The notes under the pieces were generated by a model. It saw only the letters and a program-made list of their open reading frames with translations, did no database searches and was not told the DNA's origin. A program made the translations under genes and the position numbers. A DNA stretch of 64,000 bases. It comes from Ruminococcus sp. GTDB taxonomy: Bacteria; Bacillota_A; Clostridia; Oscillospirales; Ruminococcaceae. This document shows, in pieces, positions 14,798 to 24,047 of the stretch. Each line of letters starts with the position of its first letter. Position 1 is the first letter of the stretch. The stretch is from contig NZ_JAEEMU010000032.1 of the NCBI RefSeq assembly GCF_016283395.1, positions 1 to 64,000 of the forward strand. The letters run 5' to 3'.

Positions 14798-16003
14798 TCA
14801 GATATTCATTACTGTGCTTATCATGTTACCGCCGTTCATCTTAGCGTTTCTCATAGCTGTATCAAGCTTTACAAGGAGTGAGTTAACGTTAAGGCAGTCA
14901 CCCGGTAAGTAGTGGTAAACAGCACCTGAGCAAGGGAGCTGAACTGCGAGGTTCAGTACTTCGTACGGGCTGCTCATTACACGCTGAATATTCTGTGCGA
15001 TACCCATTGCCTGGCTCTCGGAGATATTCTTGTTGAATACGAAGCAGAACTCATTACCTGTGATGTTGTAGATCTCTGCAACTTCACTGAATTCTTCCTT
15101 GAGCTTCTCAGCAACTGCTGCGAGGTACTCGTCACCGAAGTCATATCCGTAAGTATCGTTGATACTTCTGAAGTTATCCATATCGAATACAGCAATCTGG
15201 AATCTGCCTGATTCGAGTCTGTCGTTGATATCGTTATCAAGAGCATAACGGTTCTTCATACCTGTAAGAACGTTGATAACAGCAAGGTCGCTTGCCTTCT
15301 GACGTGTAGTCTTGAGCTTTGCATCGACCTCTGCGAGGCTCTTTTCACGCTCTTCGAGCTCGAGTCTTGCTTTCTTAGCCTTTCTTGCGAACAGCCATAC
15401 AGCAATTTCACCGAGAATAGCAACTACGAGCATCATTGTCATAAGGATATATGACTGGATAGTGTTTTTCTTCATGATCTTTCCTGTATCAGCAGAAACG
15501 ATATCAATAGTAGATGTAAGCATCTCTGAAGCTGTAACCTGCACAGGATAGATATCCTGCTTCAGGATATAGCCCATTTCCTGGTAGTTACCTGTTGTTA
15601 CTGCACTTGTACCCATAGCATCAAGCTTCTGCTTATAGGAAGTTATGAGATTCTTAGCGTAGTTATATCTTCTCATAGCCTCATCTGAAAGGCCTTCTGT
15701 AGCTTCAAAAGCGTGCTCGGCATCAATGATGTTGCCGTAACGTGCATTGGTATCCTTTGTGATGGATTCCATATCAGTCTTAATACCAGCTGCAATAGCG
15801 ATTGCATCGTTGTTGATCTCTGAAAGCTGACCATTTATCTTGTTGAGAGAGTTCATAACTCTCGATGTTGTCTGTGAAACATTTGAGTTGTTCCAGTAGA
15901 TTCTGTCAACAAGGATAGCGTTTACAATATACATGACAGCAACAAGGATTGCAGCTGCAATATAAGCACCTGAACCTTTAAATTTTGATTTTTCTTTAGC
16001 CAT
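14798..16003 (-). CDS. Membrane protein with extracytoplasmic sensor and degenerate GGDEF domain
   Basis: A 401-residue protein. A membrane segment at about 14-33, an extracytoplasmic helical region (about 34-180) and a second membrane segment (about 183-207) are followed by a coiled-coil linker and a GGDEF domain from residue 235. Family landmarks VLTGMKNRYALD and FDMDNFRSINDTYGYDFGDEYL are present, but the active-site loop reads NITGNEF instead of GGDEF, so diguanylate cyclase activity is doubtful. It may bind GTP or act as a scaffold. It lies 15 bp downstream of a sugar-binding lipoprotein and should be co-transcribed, suggesting that the lipoprotein feeds ligand information to it (inference). 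SD GGAGG precedes the ATG. Confidence 0.85.
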   Translation of the reverse strand: MAKEKSKFKGSGAYIAAAILVAVMYIVNAILVDRIYWNNSNVSQTTSRVMNSLNKINGQLSEINNDAIAIAAGIKTDMESITKDTNARYGNIIDAEHAFEATEGLSDEAMRRYNYAKNLITSYKQKLDAMGTSAVTTGNYQEMGYILKQDIYPVQVTASEMLTSTIDIVSADTGKIMKKNTIQSYILMTMMLVVAILGEIAVWLFARKAKKARLELEEREKSLAEVDAKLKTTRQKASDLAVINVLTGMKNRYALDNDINDRLESGRFQIAVFDMDNFRSINDTYGYDFGDEYLAAVAEKLKEEFSEVAEIYNITGNEFCFVFNKNISESQAMGIAQNIQRVMSSPYEVLNLAVQLPCSGAVYHYLPGDCLNVNSLLVKLDTAMRNAKMNGGNMISTVMNI

Positions 16004-16018
16004 TACTTCTTACCTCCA

Positions 16019-17146
16019 TCAGAATTTATCGGGATAAAGCAAGAGCTGAATGTATTCGTCATTCATATTGCTTCCGTTAACAAAGGTAGCACCTATATCA
16101 AGGTCACAAGTAACGCTGGTTCCTTCGATAAGTCTCTTTGCGTATCTTACGCCAACATAACCCATCATATATGGATTCTGAACTACTGTACCGTCAAGGG
16201 TGCCCTTTCTGATAAAGCTAAGCTCTTCTTCATCAGAGTTGAATCCTACAACGATGATCTTGTCATCAAGTTTAAGTTCGCTTACAGCATCACAAACGCC
16301 AAGGGTTGTGTTTGTGTTTGTTGCAAACATGATGGAAATACCGTTTCCGTCTTCCTTGAGGAGATTGAAAGCTTCTTCCTTAGCCTTGTCACGCTCTGCA
16401 ACACGATTGCCCTGTATAAAGCTCTTTGAGAACTTTTCAAGCTTGCTGTTGTATTCAGCCTCAGCAGCTTCTTCAGCTTCTCTCATCTTATCGGGATCTG
16501 TCTCTGTTATAGTTGGTTTCTTTATCTTCTGAGATGCATATGAAGTAAGTACGCTGATAAAACCTTCAATACGCTCTTCAGCAGTAGAAGCGGTATGACC
16601 GACGATAGCTATCTTGCCGAGTTTTTCATAATCAACCCCCTTATTCTCGAGGATCTTGGCAACATTTCTTGCTGCTACCGCACCGCCGTCAATATCGGAC
16701 GATCTTATGAAAGAGTCGATCTTGCCATAATCGTTTACCTTTGAGTTGATGTTTACGATCTTGATTCCCTTTGCAACTGCTTCATCAAAAGCAGAATTCA
16801 GCTCTGTCTGGCTGTTAGGTGCAATAACGATAGCCTTTGCATCAGCTGCTATAGCCTCTTTGATAGCGGCTACCTGTGAAACGTAATCATTATCACTTGT
16901 TGCAACTGTATAAAGTATCTGAGCACCAAGCTCATTTCCGGCATCTTCTGCGCCCTTTCTTACATCATCCCAGAAACTGAGCTGCTGTTTTGTAATAACA
17001 GCTATCTTCGGAGGCGGACCACCTTGACCACCTTGACCTCCTGGACCACCTGCACTCTGAGACTTTCCGCATCCGGCTGAAATAAGCATCATAGCAGAAA
17101 GAGTGCATGAAGCAATTGCTCTGAATATGCTTTTTCTTTTGTTCAT
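16019..17146 (-). CDS. Periplasmic-binding-protein-like sugar-binding lipoprotein
   Basis: A 375-residue exported protein. The N-terminus has a lipobox signal (LISAGC, Cys near residue 27) followed by a Gly/Gln/Pro-rich linker. The rest is a type I periplasmic binding fold of the RbsB/LacI class: IAVITKQQLSFWDDVRKGAEDAGNELG at the start, DAKAIVIAPNS, a hinge with GKIAIVGHTAS and a late IIVVGFNSDEEE. No permease or ATPase genes are nearby; the only partner is the GGDEF membrane protein 15 bp downstream. A signalling rather than uptake role is therefore likely (inference). The ATG at 17146 is chosen for its GGAGG SD; an upstream in-frame extension lacks such signals. Confidence 0.88.
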   Translation of the reverse strand: MNKRKSIFRAIASCTLSAMMLISAGCGKSQSAGGPGGQGGQGGPPPKIAVITKQQLSFWDDVRKGAEDAGNELGAQILYTVATSDNDYVSQVAAIKEAIAADAKAIVIAPNSQTELNSAFDEAVAKGIKIVNINSKVNDYGKIDSFIRSSDIDGGAVAARNVAKILENKGVDYEKLGKIAIVGHTASTAEERIEGFISVLTSYASQKIKKPTITETDPDKMREAEEAAEAEYNSKLEKFSKSFIQGNRVAERDKAKEEAFNLLKEDGNGISIMFATNTNTTLGVCDAVSELKLDDKIIVVGFNSDEEELSFIRKGTLDGTVVQNPYMMGYVGVRYAKRLIEGTSVTCDLDIGATFVNGSNMNDEYIQLLLYPDKF

Positions 17147-17285
17147 TATACTGAACCTCCTTAAATCAATTAAACCCGATACACCGCAGGATATCTGCTG
17201 ATATTCCATTCACATCCTCATATCATGGAACATATGAGCTTGCGGTTTTTCCCCCAGTCAGGCTATGTCTTGATATCCATAACTC

Positions 17286-17314
17286 ATTTTATCACATTTC
17301 TTCCGCAATTTCAA
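17286..17314 (-). promoter_or_regulatory. Promoter of the lipoprotein/GGDEF operon
   Basis: TTGAAA (17314-17309), 17 bp, TAAAAT (17291-17286) on the minus strand. The leader of about 130 nt contains a CTCATAT/ATATGAG hairpin and a G-rich segment, but no known riboswitch is recognisable. Confidence 0.65.
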
Positions 17315-17559
17315 CACTATTTTGTAAATTGATTATTCGCGGCATATACAAAAATATCAAAAAATTTATATGCATTTTAATCAATTTTATACATCAGGTT
17401 AATTTAGCTTAATAAATTACAGATATACTTAACCGATTTGCGTTTCATAATATTTTTTCTCGATAATACGCTCGGTAAAAGGTACTTTAATATTGCACAA
17501 AGTATAGCAGTCATTTTTGTAAAAGTTAATTCAAATTTGCCTGTTCATTTTCTTTACGC
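17315..17559. other. AT-rich divergent intergenic region
   Basis: No gene, repeat or RNA is recognisable between the two divergent promoters; the stretch is simply AT-rich. Confidence 0.5.
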
Positions 17560-17588
17560 TTGACATTGATATTGAAAAGTGTTATACT
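17560..17588 (+). promoter_or_regulatory. Promoter of the kinase/VWA/phosphatase operon
   Basis: TTGACA (17560-17565), 17 bp, TATACT (17583-17588), about 75 bp before the first start codon of the plus-strand block. Confidence 0.75.
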
Positions 17589-17660
17589 AAATGTGATAAC
17601 AATATAAAGTCGCATATATAATTATTGCGCTGCTATATTTATACGTCAGGAGGAGAGATC

Positions 17661-18704
17661 ATGCAATGCGAGAAATGCAACGCACCACTTGACCCTAAGC
17701 TTACTGCCTGCCCTCAATGCGGTGCTCCTGTTCCGCAAAACATCGAGGGATTTGAAAATACTATGGAGTTTCAGCATGAGCTGCGAGCTATCGTTGTAAA
17801 CGACGGTCCGCGCGCTGTAACGAACAGAGATAGATTTATCGGTCTTCTCAACGATCATATCCCCGATTATGATAAGGAGCGTCGCTTACTTATTAATATG
17901 TATCGTACAGGCATACTTAAAATGATGCTTGAGGAAAAAAATCACGAGATAGCTGTTATGAAGGCTAAGAGCTATATGCTCGGTGACCTTTTCCTTTCAG
18001 AAAATGCTTCGGAATTCGTGGTCGCTTGTTTTACATACCTTCTTTGCTGGCCCTATGAGTCACCGCTGAAGGTGCTTCCCGAAAGCGAGGACGGCGACGA
18101 TAAGAAGGAAGAAGAGACCAGAAAGAGACCTGTTGATATCAACGAAATGGTATTCATGCCGCGTAACGCCCTCAGATACAGACTCAGCGGCAATATCGCC
18201 ATTCCCGACGGATATACAAAGCTCGAAGCTTTCTGCTTCGATAAATTCGGATCTCTCAGAACTATCAAGCTCCCGTCAACGCTTCTTGCTATCGGCGAGT
18301 ATTGCTTCTCATCATGTAAGCGACTGAGAGGTCTTGAGCTCCCCGAAGGATTAAGGATAATCAAGCAGGGTGCTTTCAGCCAGTGTACCAACCTGGTAAT
18401 GGTAAAGATACCTGACGGCGTGCTCGAGATCGAGGACAGTACGTTCTCTTTCTGTACAAGCCTCGAAGTTATAGAGATACCGCCAAGTGTAAGCAGTATC
18501 GGTGCGGAAGCATTTTCAGGCTGTGACAAGCTTAGAAAGCTCTTCCTTCCCGAAAGCATAAAGTTCATCGACGCAAATGCTTTCTCATACTGCCCAAACC
18601 TTGTTATTTACTGCATAGAAAATTCATACGTTCATAAATACTGTTTAGCCACTGGAATAAGGTTCGTCCTCGTGACCTCGGCTGAAGAATATGAGCTTGA
18701 CTAA
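17661..18704 (+). CDS. Zinc-ribbon protein with BspA-type leucine-rich repeats
   Basis: A 347-residue cytoplasmic protein. It opens with a four-Cys zinc ribbon (CEKCNAPL and CPQCGAPV within residues 3-25). Residues about 35-145 are a helical region with no recognised family. From about residue 185 there are six BspA-like LRR_5 repeats (GYTKLEAFCFDKFGSL, LLAIGEYCFSSCKRL, LRIIKQGAFSQCTNL and similar). BspA repeats usually occur on surface proteins, yet this one has no signal peptide and sits in a signalling operon, so it probably serves protein-protein contacts there. The ATG at 17661 follows AGGAGGAG. It is the first gene of the six-gene block. Confidence 0.8.
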   Translation: MQCEKCNAPLDPKLTACPQCGAPVPQNIEGFENTMEFQHELRAIVVNDGPRAVTNRDRFIGLLNDHIPDYDKERRLLINMYRTGILKMMLEEKNHEIAVMKAKSYMLGDLFLSENASEFVVACFTYLLCWPYESPLKVLPESEDGDDKKEEETRKRPVDINEMVFMPRNALRYRLSGNIAIPDGYTKLEAFCFDKFGSLRTIKLPSTLLAIGEYCFSSCKRLRGLELPEGLRIIKQGAFSQCTNLVMVKIPDGVLEIEDSTFSFCTSLEVIEIPPSVSSIGAEAFSGCDKLRKLFLPESIKFIDANAFSYCPNLVIYCIENSYVHKYCLATGIRFVLVTSAEEYELD

Positions 18705-18724
18705 TTAAGAAAGGATGAGATCAT

Positions 18725-20068
18725 ATGATAGAGCTTGAAATAGGTCAGGAAGTCGAGATGGAATTCGGAGGCAAAGCCAAGGTGCTCAGTGTCATCGGAA
18801 GCGGTGGTCAGGGTATCGTTTACCTGGTACGCTTCAACGGACAGAAATGGGCTCTTAAATGGTATGACATCAATAAGATGGCAAAGCCTGCTGCATTCCG
18901 CAAGAACTTACAGAACAACATAAACGATGGTCCCCCAAGCAATAAGTTCCTCTGGCCAAAATATCTCACCAAAGAGATGGAAGACGGAACTTTCGGCTAT
19001 ATCATGGAGCTCAAGCCCGAGGGCTTTGACTCATTTGTTGACATCCTCAATACTTATAAGCTTGAGATAGACCCACTTACGGGAAGAGGCGCAAAGCGTC
19101 CCGTAAAATTCAACACCCTCAGTGCTATGGTGACCTGCGTTATCAATATCGTTAACGCTTTCAGACAGCTTCACCGTGCAGGTAAGAGCTATCAGGACCT
19201 TAACGACGGAGGCTTCTTCATCAATGTAAATACAGGAGCTGTCCTCGTCTGCGACTGTGATAACATCGCACCTGACGGAAGCAACTTCGGTATCGGCGGT
19301 AAGCCGGGATATATGGCTCCCGAGGTCGTAAGAGGCATCGCACAGCCAAATGTTCAGACCGATAAATATTCACTTGCTGTAGTTTTATTTAAGCTCCTCT
19401 TCAGAGGCGATCCTATGGAGGGCGAAAAGGTCGTAAGAGACGTTTGCCTTACAGAATCCTCTGAGCTTAAACACTACGGACAGAACGCAGTTTTCGTGTA
19501 TGACCCCGATGACGCTTCAAACCGTCCTGTAAGAGGTATACACGACAATATAATCAAGTTCTGGAGAATTTACCCTGATTATATAAAAGACGCATTTATC
19601 CGCTCCTTCACTACAGGTATAAGCGATCCAACAAAGCGTATCATCGAGAATGAATGGCAGAAGCTGTTCATACGCCTCAGATCGGAGATCATACAGTGCG
19701 GCTGCGGAAGGACAAACTTCAGTTCGATGTTCATACATCAGAACGAAAAGACATTCAAATGCCCGAAATGCGGCATGGAATTCGTTACAATCGGATTCAG
19801 CAACCGCGATTACCGTACCCCCCTTTATCTCGGCTGTAAATTCTATGAGTGCGAGATCGTTCCCGAATCAGACGACTTCACAGCCGTTGCGGGCGAGCTC
19901 GTTGAGAATAAGCTGAAGCAAGGCGTGCTCGGTATCAAGAATTGTTCGGACAGACAGTGGAAGGCAAAAATGCCGGACGGAGTATTCTACGATATCGCTC
20001 CAGGAAAAGGTTTCCCTGTATGGCAGGGGCTTGAGATCGATTTCGGCGAAGTGAAAGCACAGATCTAA
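18725..20068 (+). CDS. Eukaryotic-like protein kinase with zinc ribbon (TerY-P type)
   Basis: A 447-residue protein. The kinase fold covers about residues 10-310: glycine loop GSGGQG (25-30), Lys45 in WALKWY, catalytic loop YQDLNDGGFFIN with Asp158, a DCDN motif (177-180) in place of DFG, and APE (198-200). Around 320-350 a zinc ribbon appears (CGCGRTN and CPKCGMEF). The C-terminal 90 residues are beta-rich. This architecture fits the kinase of the TerY-phosphorylation triad (kinase, von Willebrand A protein, PP2C phosphatase), whose other two members follow immediately. It should phosphorylate Ser/Thr targets, perhaps the VWA protein or the QGYP protein (inference). SD GAAAGGATGAG precedes it. 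Confidence 0.85.
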   Translation: MIELEIGQEVEMEFGGKAKVLSVIGSGGQGIVYLVRFNGQKWALKWYDINKMAKPAAFRKNLQNNINDGPPSNKFLWPKYLTKEMEDGTFGYIMELKPEGFDSFVDILNTYKLEIDPLTGRGAKRPVKFNTLSAMVTCVINIVNAFRQLHRAGKSYQDLNDGGFFINVNTGAVLVCDCDNIAPDGSNFGIGGKPGYMAPEVVRGIAQPNVQTDKYSLAVVLFKLLFRGDPMEGEKVVRDVCLTESSELKHYGQNAVFVYDPDDASNRPVRGIHDNIIKFWRIYPDYIKDAFIRSFTTGISDPTKRIIENEWQKLFIRLRSEIIQCGCGRTNFSSMFIHQNEKTFKCPKCGMEFVTIGFSNRDYRTPLYLGCKFYECEIVPESDDFTAVAGELVENKLKQGVLGIKNCSDRQWKAKMPDGVFYDIAPGKGFPVWQGLEIDFGEVKAQI

Positions 20069-20112
20069 CCTGCTGTTTCAAAGCAGTATTACTGAAAGGA
20101 TGTATGTAAATT

Positions 20113-20994
20113 ATGAGCAATGAACATGTTACAGAACCGGAAGTGAACAAAAACGTTTCTCCTCTGGACGATTTCGATAATGCAGAGACAGTTTCTTCTG
20201 CAGCTTCTTCAGCTCCCGTATCCGACGACAGCATTCTCGATTTTGATGACGATCCACTCAGTGCGACAAGCGTTTCCAAAAAGAGCCTCGTTATATTCTT
20301 CCTCATTGATACTTCAGGAAGTATGAAGGGCAAGAAAATGGGCGAGCTCAATACCGTTATGGAAGAGCTTATCCCTGAGATACGCAGAGTCGGCGAGGCT
20401 GATACAGATGTAAAGATCGCTGTTCTTACATTCTCTACCGAGGTAAGATGGATGTATTCAAATCCTATCCCGATAGAAGATTTTGAATGGGCAAGACTCC
20501 GTGCAAGCGGCGTTACAAGTATGGGCGCAGCTTTCAAGGAGCTCAACCACAGAATGTCAAGAAACAGCTTCCTCAATTCACCTTCTCTGTCATTCGCTCC
20601 TGTTATCTTCCTTATGACAGACGGTTATCCGTCAGATGACTATAAGGAAGGTCTGAGAGAGCTTCAGACAAACAGCTGGTACAAGTTCGGTCTTAAAGCC
20701 GCTCTCGGTATCGGTCAGGAAGCTAATGACAATATCCTTGCTGAGTTTACAGGCTCAAAGGATACAGTTGTTCACGCTTACTCAGGCGGACAGCTTGCTC
20801 AGATGATCAAGATCATCGCTGTAACCTCTTCTCAGATCGGAAGTAAGAGTATGACTCTCTCTGATGATACAAGCCATGAGCTCGGAGAAGAAGATGTATT
20901 TGCTGCTAAGCAGAAACTCCTCGGTCAGCAGATCCAGGAACTTGTTAGCACCCAGACCGATGGAGATGACGTCCCCTTCGATACAGGTTGGTAA
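20113..20994 (+). CDS. TerY-like von Willebrand factor A domain protein
   Basis: A 293-residue cytoplasmic protein. The first 55 residues are acidic and Ser/Ala-rich, a likely flexible tail. The VWA domain (about 58-235) has an intact MIDAS: DTSGSM, the Thr in GVTSMGAAF and the Asp in LMTDGYPSDD, so it should bind a metal and a protein ligand. The C-terminus is a short helical tail. TerY-type VWA proteins work with a PP2C phosphatase and a kinase; all three occur here in consecutive genes. No TerC/TerD genes are in the window, so a link to tellurite resistance is not supported. Confidence 0.87.
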   Translation: MSNEHVTEPEVNKNVSPLDDFDNAETVSSAASSAPVSDDSILDFDDDPLSATSVSKKSLVIFFLIDTSGSMKGKKMGELNTVMEELIPEIRRVGEADTDVKIAVLTFSTEVRWMYSNPIPIEDFEWARLRASGVTSMGAAFKELNHRMSRNSFLNSPSLSFAPVIFLMTDGYPSDDYKEGLRELQTNSWYKFGLKAALGIGQEANDNILAEFTGSKDTVVHAYSGGQLAQMIKIIAVTSSQIGSKSMTLSDDTSHELGEEDVFAAKQKLLGQQIQELVSTQTDGDDVPFDTGW

Positions 20995-21029
20995 TATCAT
21001 TATAATTTCGGGAGGAGGACTGAAAAAAT

Positions 21030-21935
21030 ATGTTCAACGGCTTTAACCACTCGGTCATGGGCGCAAGCCATGAAAAGACCAATCTGGTTTGTCAGGACAG
21101 CTCTGCTTTTAAAGTCGGCGATCACTACGCCATAGCTGTAGTTGCTGACGGTCACGGAAGCAAAAAGCATTTCAGGAGCCACCTCGGTTCAAAATTCGCT
21201 GTTGAAGCTACTATCGAAGCTATAGACCGCTTTTATGAGGATCGTGAGGCTCTGGAAGCAAATCTTCCGACTAATCATAAATTCATAATAAAAAATATAG
21301 AAAAGCAGATTATCTCAAACTGGAATGTGAAGGTTGAAAAGCATCTGGCTGAAAACCCCGTTACCGATGATGAGAAAAGCAACTTTACACCAGAAGAATT
21401 TGAGGCTATCCTGCCCGAGTCATATTACGGCACTACCCTCGTTGCAGGAATATCAGGAGATAATTATACCTTCGGCGTACAGATAGGCGACGGAAGTCTC
21501 GTAGCTTTATTCGAGGACGGAAGAGCTGTTATGCCTATGGAGTATAACGAATCCGCACCTGCCAACGTAACTGCTTCGGTATGTAATTCAAACGCTGCAT
21601 CACTGTTCAGCAGCTTTTACGCACCGAATAAAAAACTCATCGCCCTTTACGGTTCTACCGACGGATTGTATACTTCCTTCGGCAGTGAGTATGACTTCCT
21701 TGATTATCATACCATAATCACAAGCCAGCTCGTTAACCTTGAGACCTTCAAAAACATCATAGTCAATAACCTCAGCAAAAGATCTCATTTCGGTACAGAG
21801 GACGATATTTCCCTTGCTTGTATATATAATGAGGATCTTCTGAAAGACAGGATCGACCTTATAAACAAAAGAGTCGATGAAAACAAGAAGGCTGCAGCAC
21901 AAAGAAAAGCAGCTATGCTTGATAAGAAAGTCTGA
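21030..21935 (+). CDS. PP2C-family protein phosphatase
   Basis: A 301-residue protein with the PPM metal-binding landmarks: VVADGHGS near residue 38, YYGTTLVAG near 136, VQIGDGSLVAL near 153, GSTDGLYTS near 211 and EDDISLACI near 268. It should remove phosphate from Ser/Thr residues in a Mg/Mn-dependent way and oppose the kinase two genes upstream. The C-terminus ends in a charged Lys/Ala-rich helix. A GGGAGGAGG SD precedes the ATG. It belongs to the group of TerY-P triad phosphatases by context. Confidence 0.88.
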   Translation: MFNGFNHSVMGASHEKTNLVCQDSSAFKVGDHYAIAVVADGHGSKKHFRSHLGSKFAVEATIEAIDRFYEDREALEANLPTNHKFIIKNIEKQIISNWNVKVEKHLAENPVTDDEKSNFTPEEFEAILPESYYGTTLVAGISGDNYTFGVQIGDGSLVALFEDGRAVMPMEYNESAPANVTASVCNSNAASLFSSFYAPNKKLIALYGSTDGLYTSFGSEYDFLDYHTIITSQLVNLETFKNIIVNNLSKRSHFGTEDDISLACIYNEDLLKDRIDLINKRVDENKKAAAQRKAAMLDKKV

Positions 21936-21947
21936 CATAAGCTTTAA

Positions 21948-23147
<1,200 letters not shown>

Positions 23148-23150
<3 letters not shown>

Positions 23151-23204
23151 TAGTTCATTTACCGCGTTTTTTACCTGTATTGGTAATAAATTAATGAACT
23201 ATCA
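23148..23204. other. 12-bp inverted repeat over the stop codon of the QGYP gene
   Basis: TGATAGTTCATT (23148-23159) and AATGAACTATCA (23193-23204) are perfect complements with a 33-base loop. No clear T-tract follows, so a termination role is uncertain. Confidence 0.4.
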
Positions 23205-23234
23205 TTAAGCCACACAAATAATTTAAGTAAAGTA

Positions 23235-23263
23235 TTGCATTTTTCGTAGTTTTGTGCTATAAT
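23235..23263 (+). promoter_or_regulatory. Promoter of the 23364 membrane-protein gene
   Basis: TTGCAT (23235-23240), 17 bp, TATAAT (23258-23263). Confidence 0.6.
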
Positions 23264-23363
23264 GAATTTTACGAGGTCATTATATGATTTCTATATTATG
23301 TCAATACCTGTATTTTGTGTGTAAATGTACAGTTAATAATTCGCGTTAAGGAAAGGGATAGCC

Positions 23364-23894
23364 ATGAATTACTTGCTCAATATCGATGAAGCGATAGACC
23401 GTAAATTTCTCGTTACCAAAGCTATGAGAGGTCAGGCTGATGTGGGTACTATCATCCATGTCATGGACGCTGAACAGCAGGGCGCAGCAGTTATTGTTTA
23501 CTACCGCGTTACAAGATATAACGAGAAATTCCATGATTATCAGGATTATACGGCAAAGTTCGAGAACCTCGCCGCATTCTGCAAATGGGCACAGCCTGAT
23601 AACTTTATTGCCCGTAATTATGAGTGCTTCAGTTTAAGAGATATCCAGCACTATATCAAGATCAAGAACAGAAGCTTTACTTCTTTCTGTCTGCCGATCA
23701 TTATTGTTGCTGCTATCATTATCTGGTGTCTCTCACTCTTCGTTGTGAAGGGCGTGGTAGGAATAATCATTGGTGCTTTCCTCACCATTGTGGTCGTTAT
23801 CGCAGCATTTGCACTGCTTAAAGTCCAGAAAAAGAAGGAAAAAATGCGCTTGTATCGTAAGGTCAGCGCGGGCTGGGGCGTAGTATTTGAATAA
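23364..23894 (+). CDS. Membrane protein with cytoplasmic N-terminal domain
   Basis: A 176-residue protein I cannot assign to a family. The first 105 residues are a soluble domain rich in aromatic residues; residues about 109-155 form two adjacent membrane helices with a very short turn (VVKGVVG); a basic tail (KVQKKKEKMRLYRK) follows. Topology would place both ends in the cytoplasm. It has its own promoter but follows the TerY-P-like operon by 213 bp and ends in a strong terminator, so it may be functionally linked. SD AAAGGAAAGGG precedes the ATG. Confidence 0.65.
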   Translation: MNYLLNIDEAIDRKFLVTKAMRGQADVGTIIHVMDAEQQGAAVIVYYRVTRYNEKFHDYQDYTAKFENLAAFCKWAQPDNFIARNYECFSLRDIQHYIKIKNRSFTSFCLPIIIVAAIIIWCLSLFVVKGVVGIIIGAFLTIVVVIAAFALLKVQKKKEKMRLYRKVSAGWGVVFE

Positions 23895-23990
23895 CTCCCC
23901 CAAGCACAAGCTACTGTTAAAAGAGCTTCATCAATTATATTAATATTACGCACTTCCCACCTATAACAGTCTATCAACCAGAAATACAAC

Positions 23991-24039
23991 GCCCCTTAAA
24001 GGCTCGGACAAGCTTGACTTGTCTGCCTTTAAGGGGTGT
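23991..24039. terminator. Strong terminator between convergent genes
   Basis: Arms CGCCCCTTAAAGGC and GCCTTTAAGGGGTG enclose a second hairpin GACAAGCTTGACTTGTC; TTTTTATT follows on the plus strand. It ends the 23364 gene and lies beside the stop of the convergent HlyD-like gene. Confidence 0.85.
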
Positions 24040-24047
24040 TTTTATTA

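Noticed and set aside
17147..17285. c-di-GMP or cobalamin riboswitch before the lipoprotein gene
   Set aside because: A G-rich segment and hairpins exist, but the conserved cores of these classes are not present.
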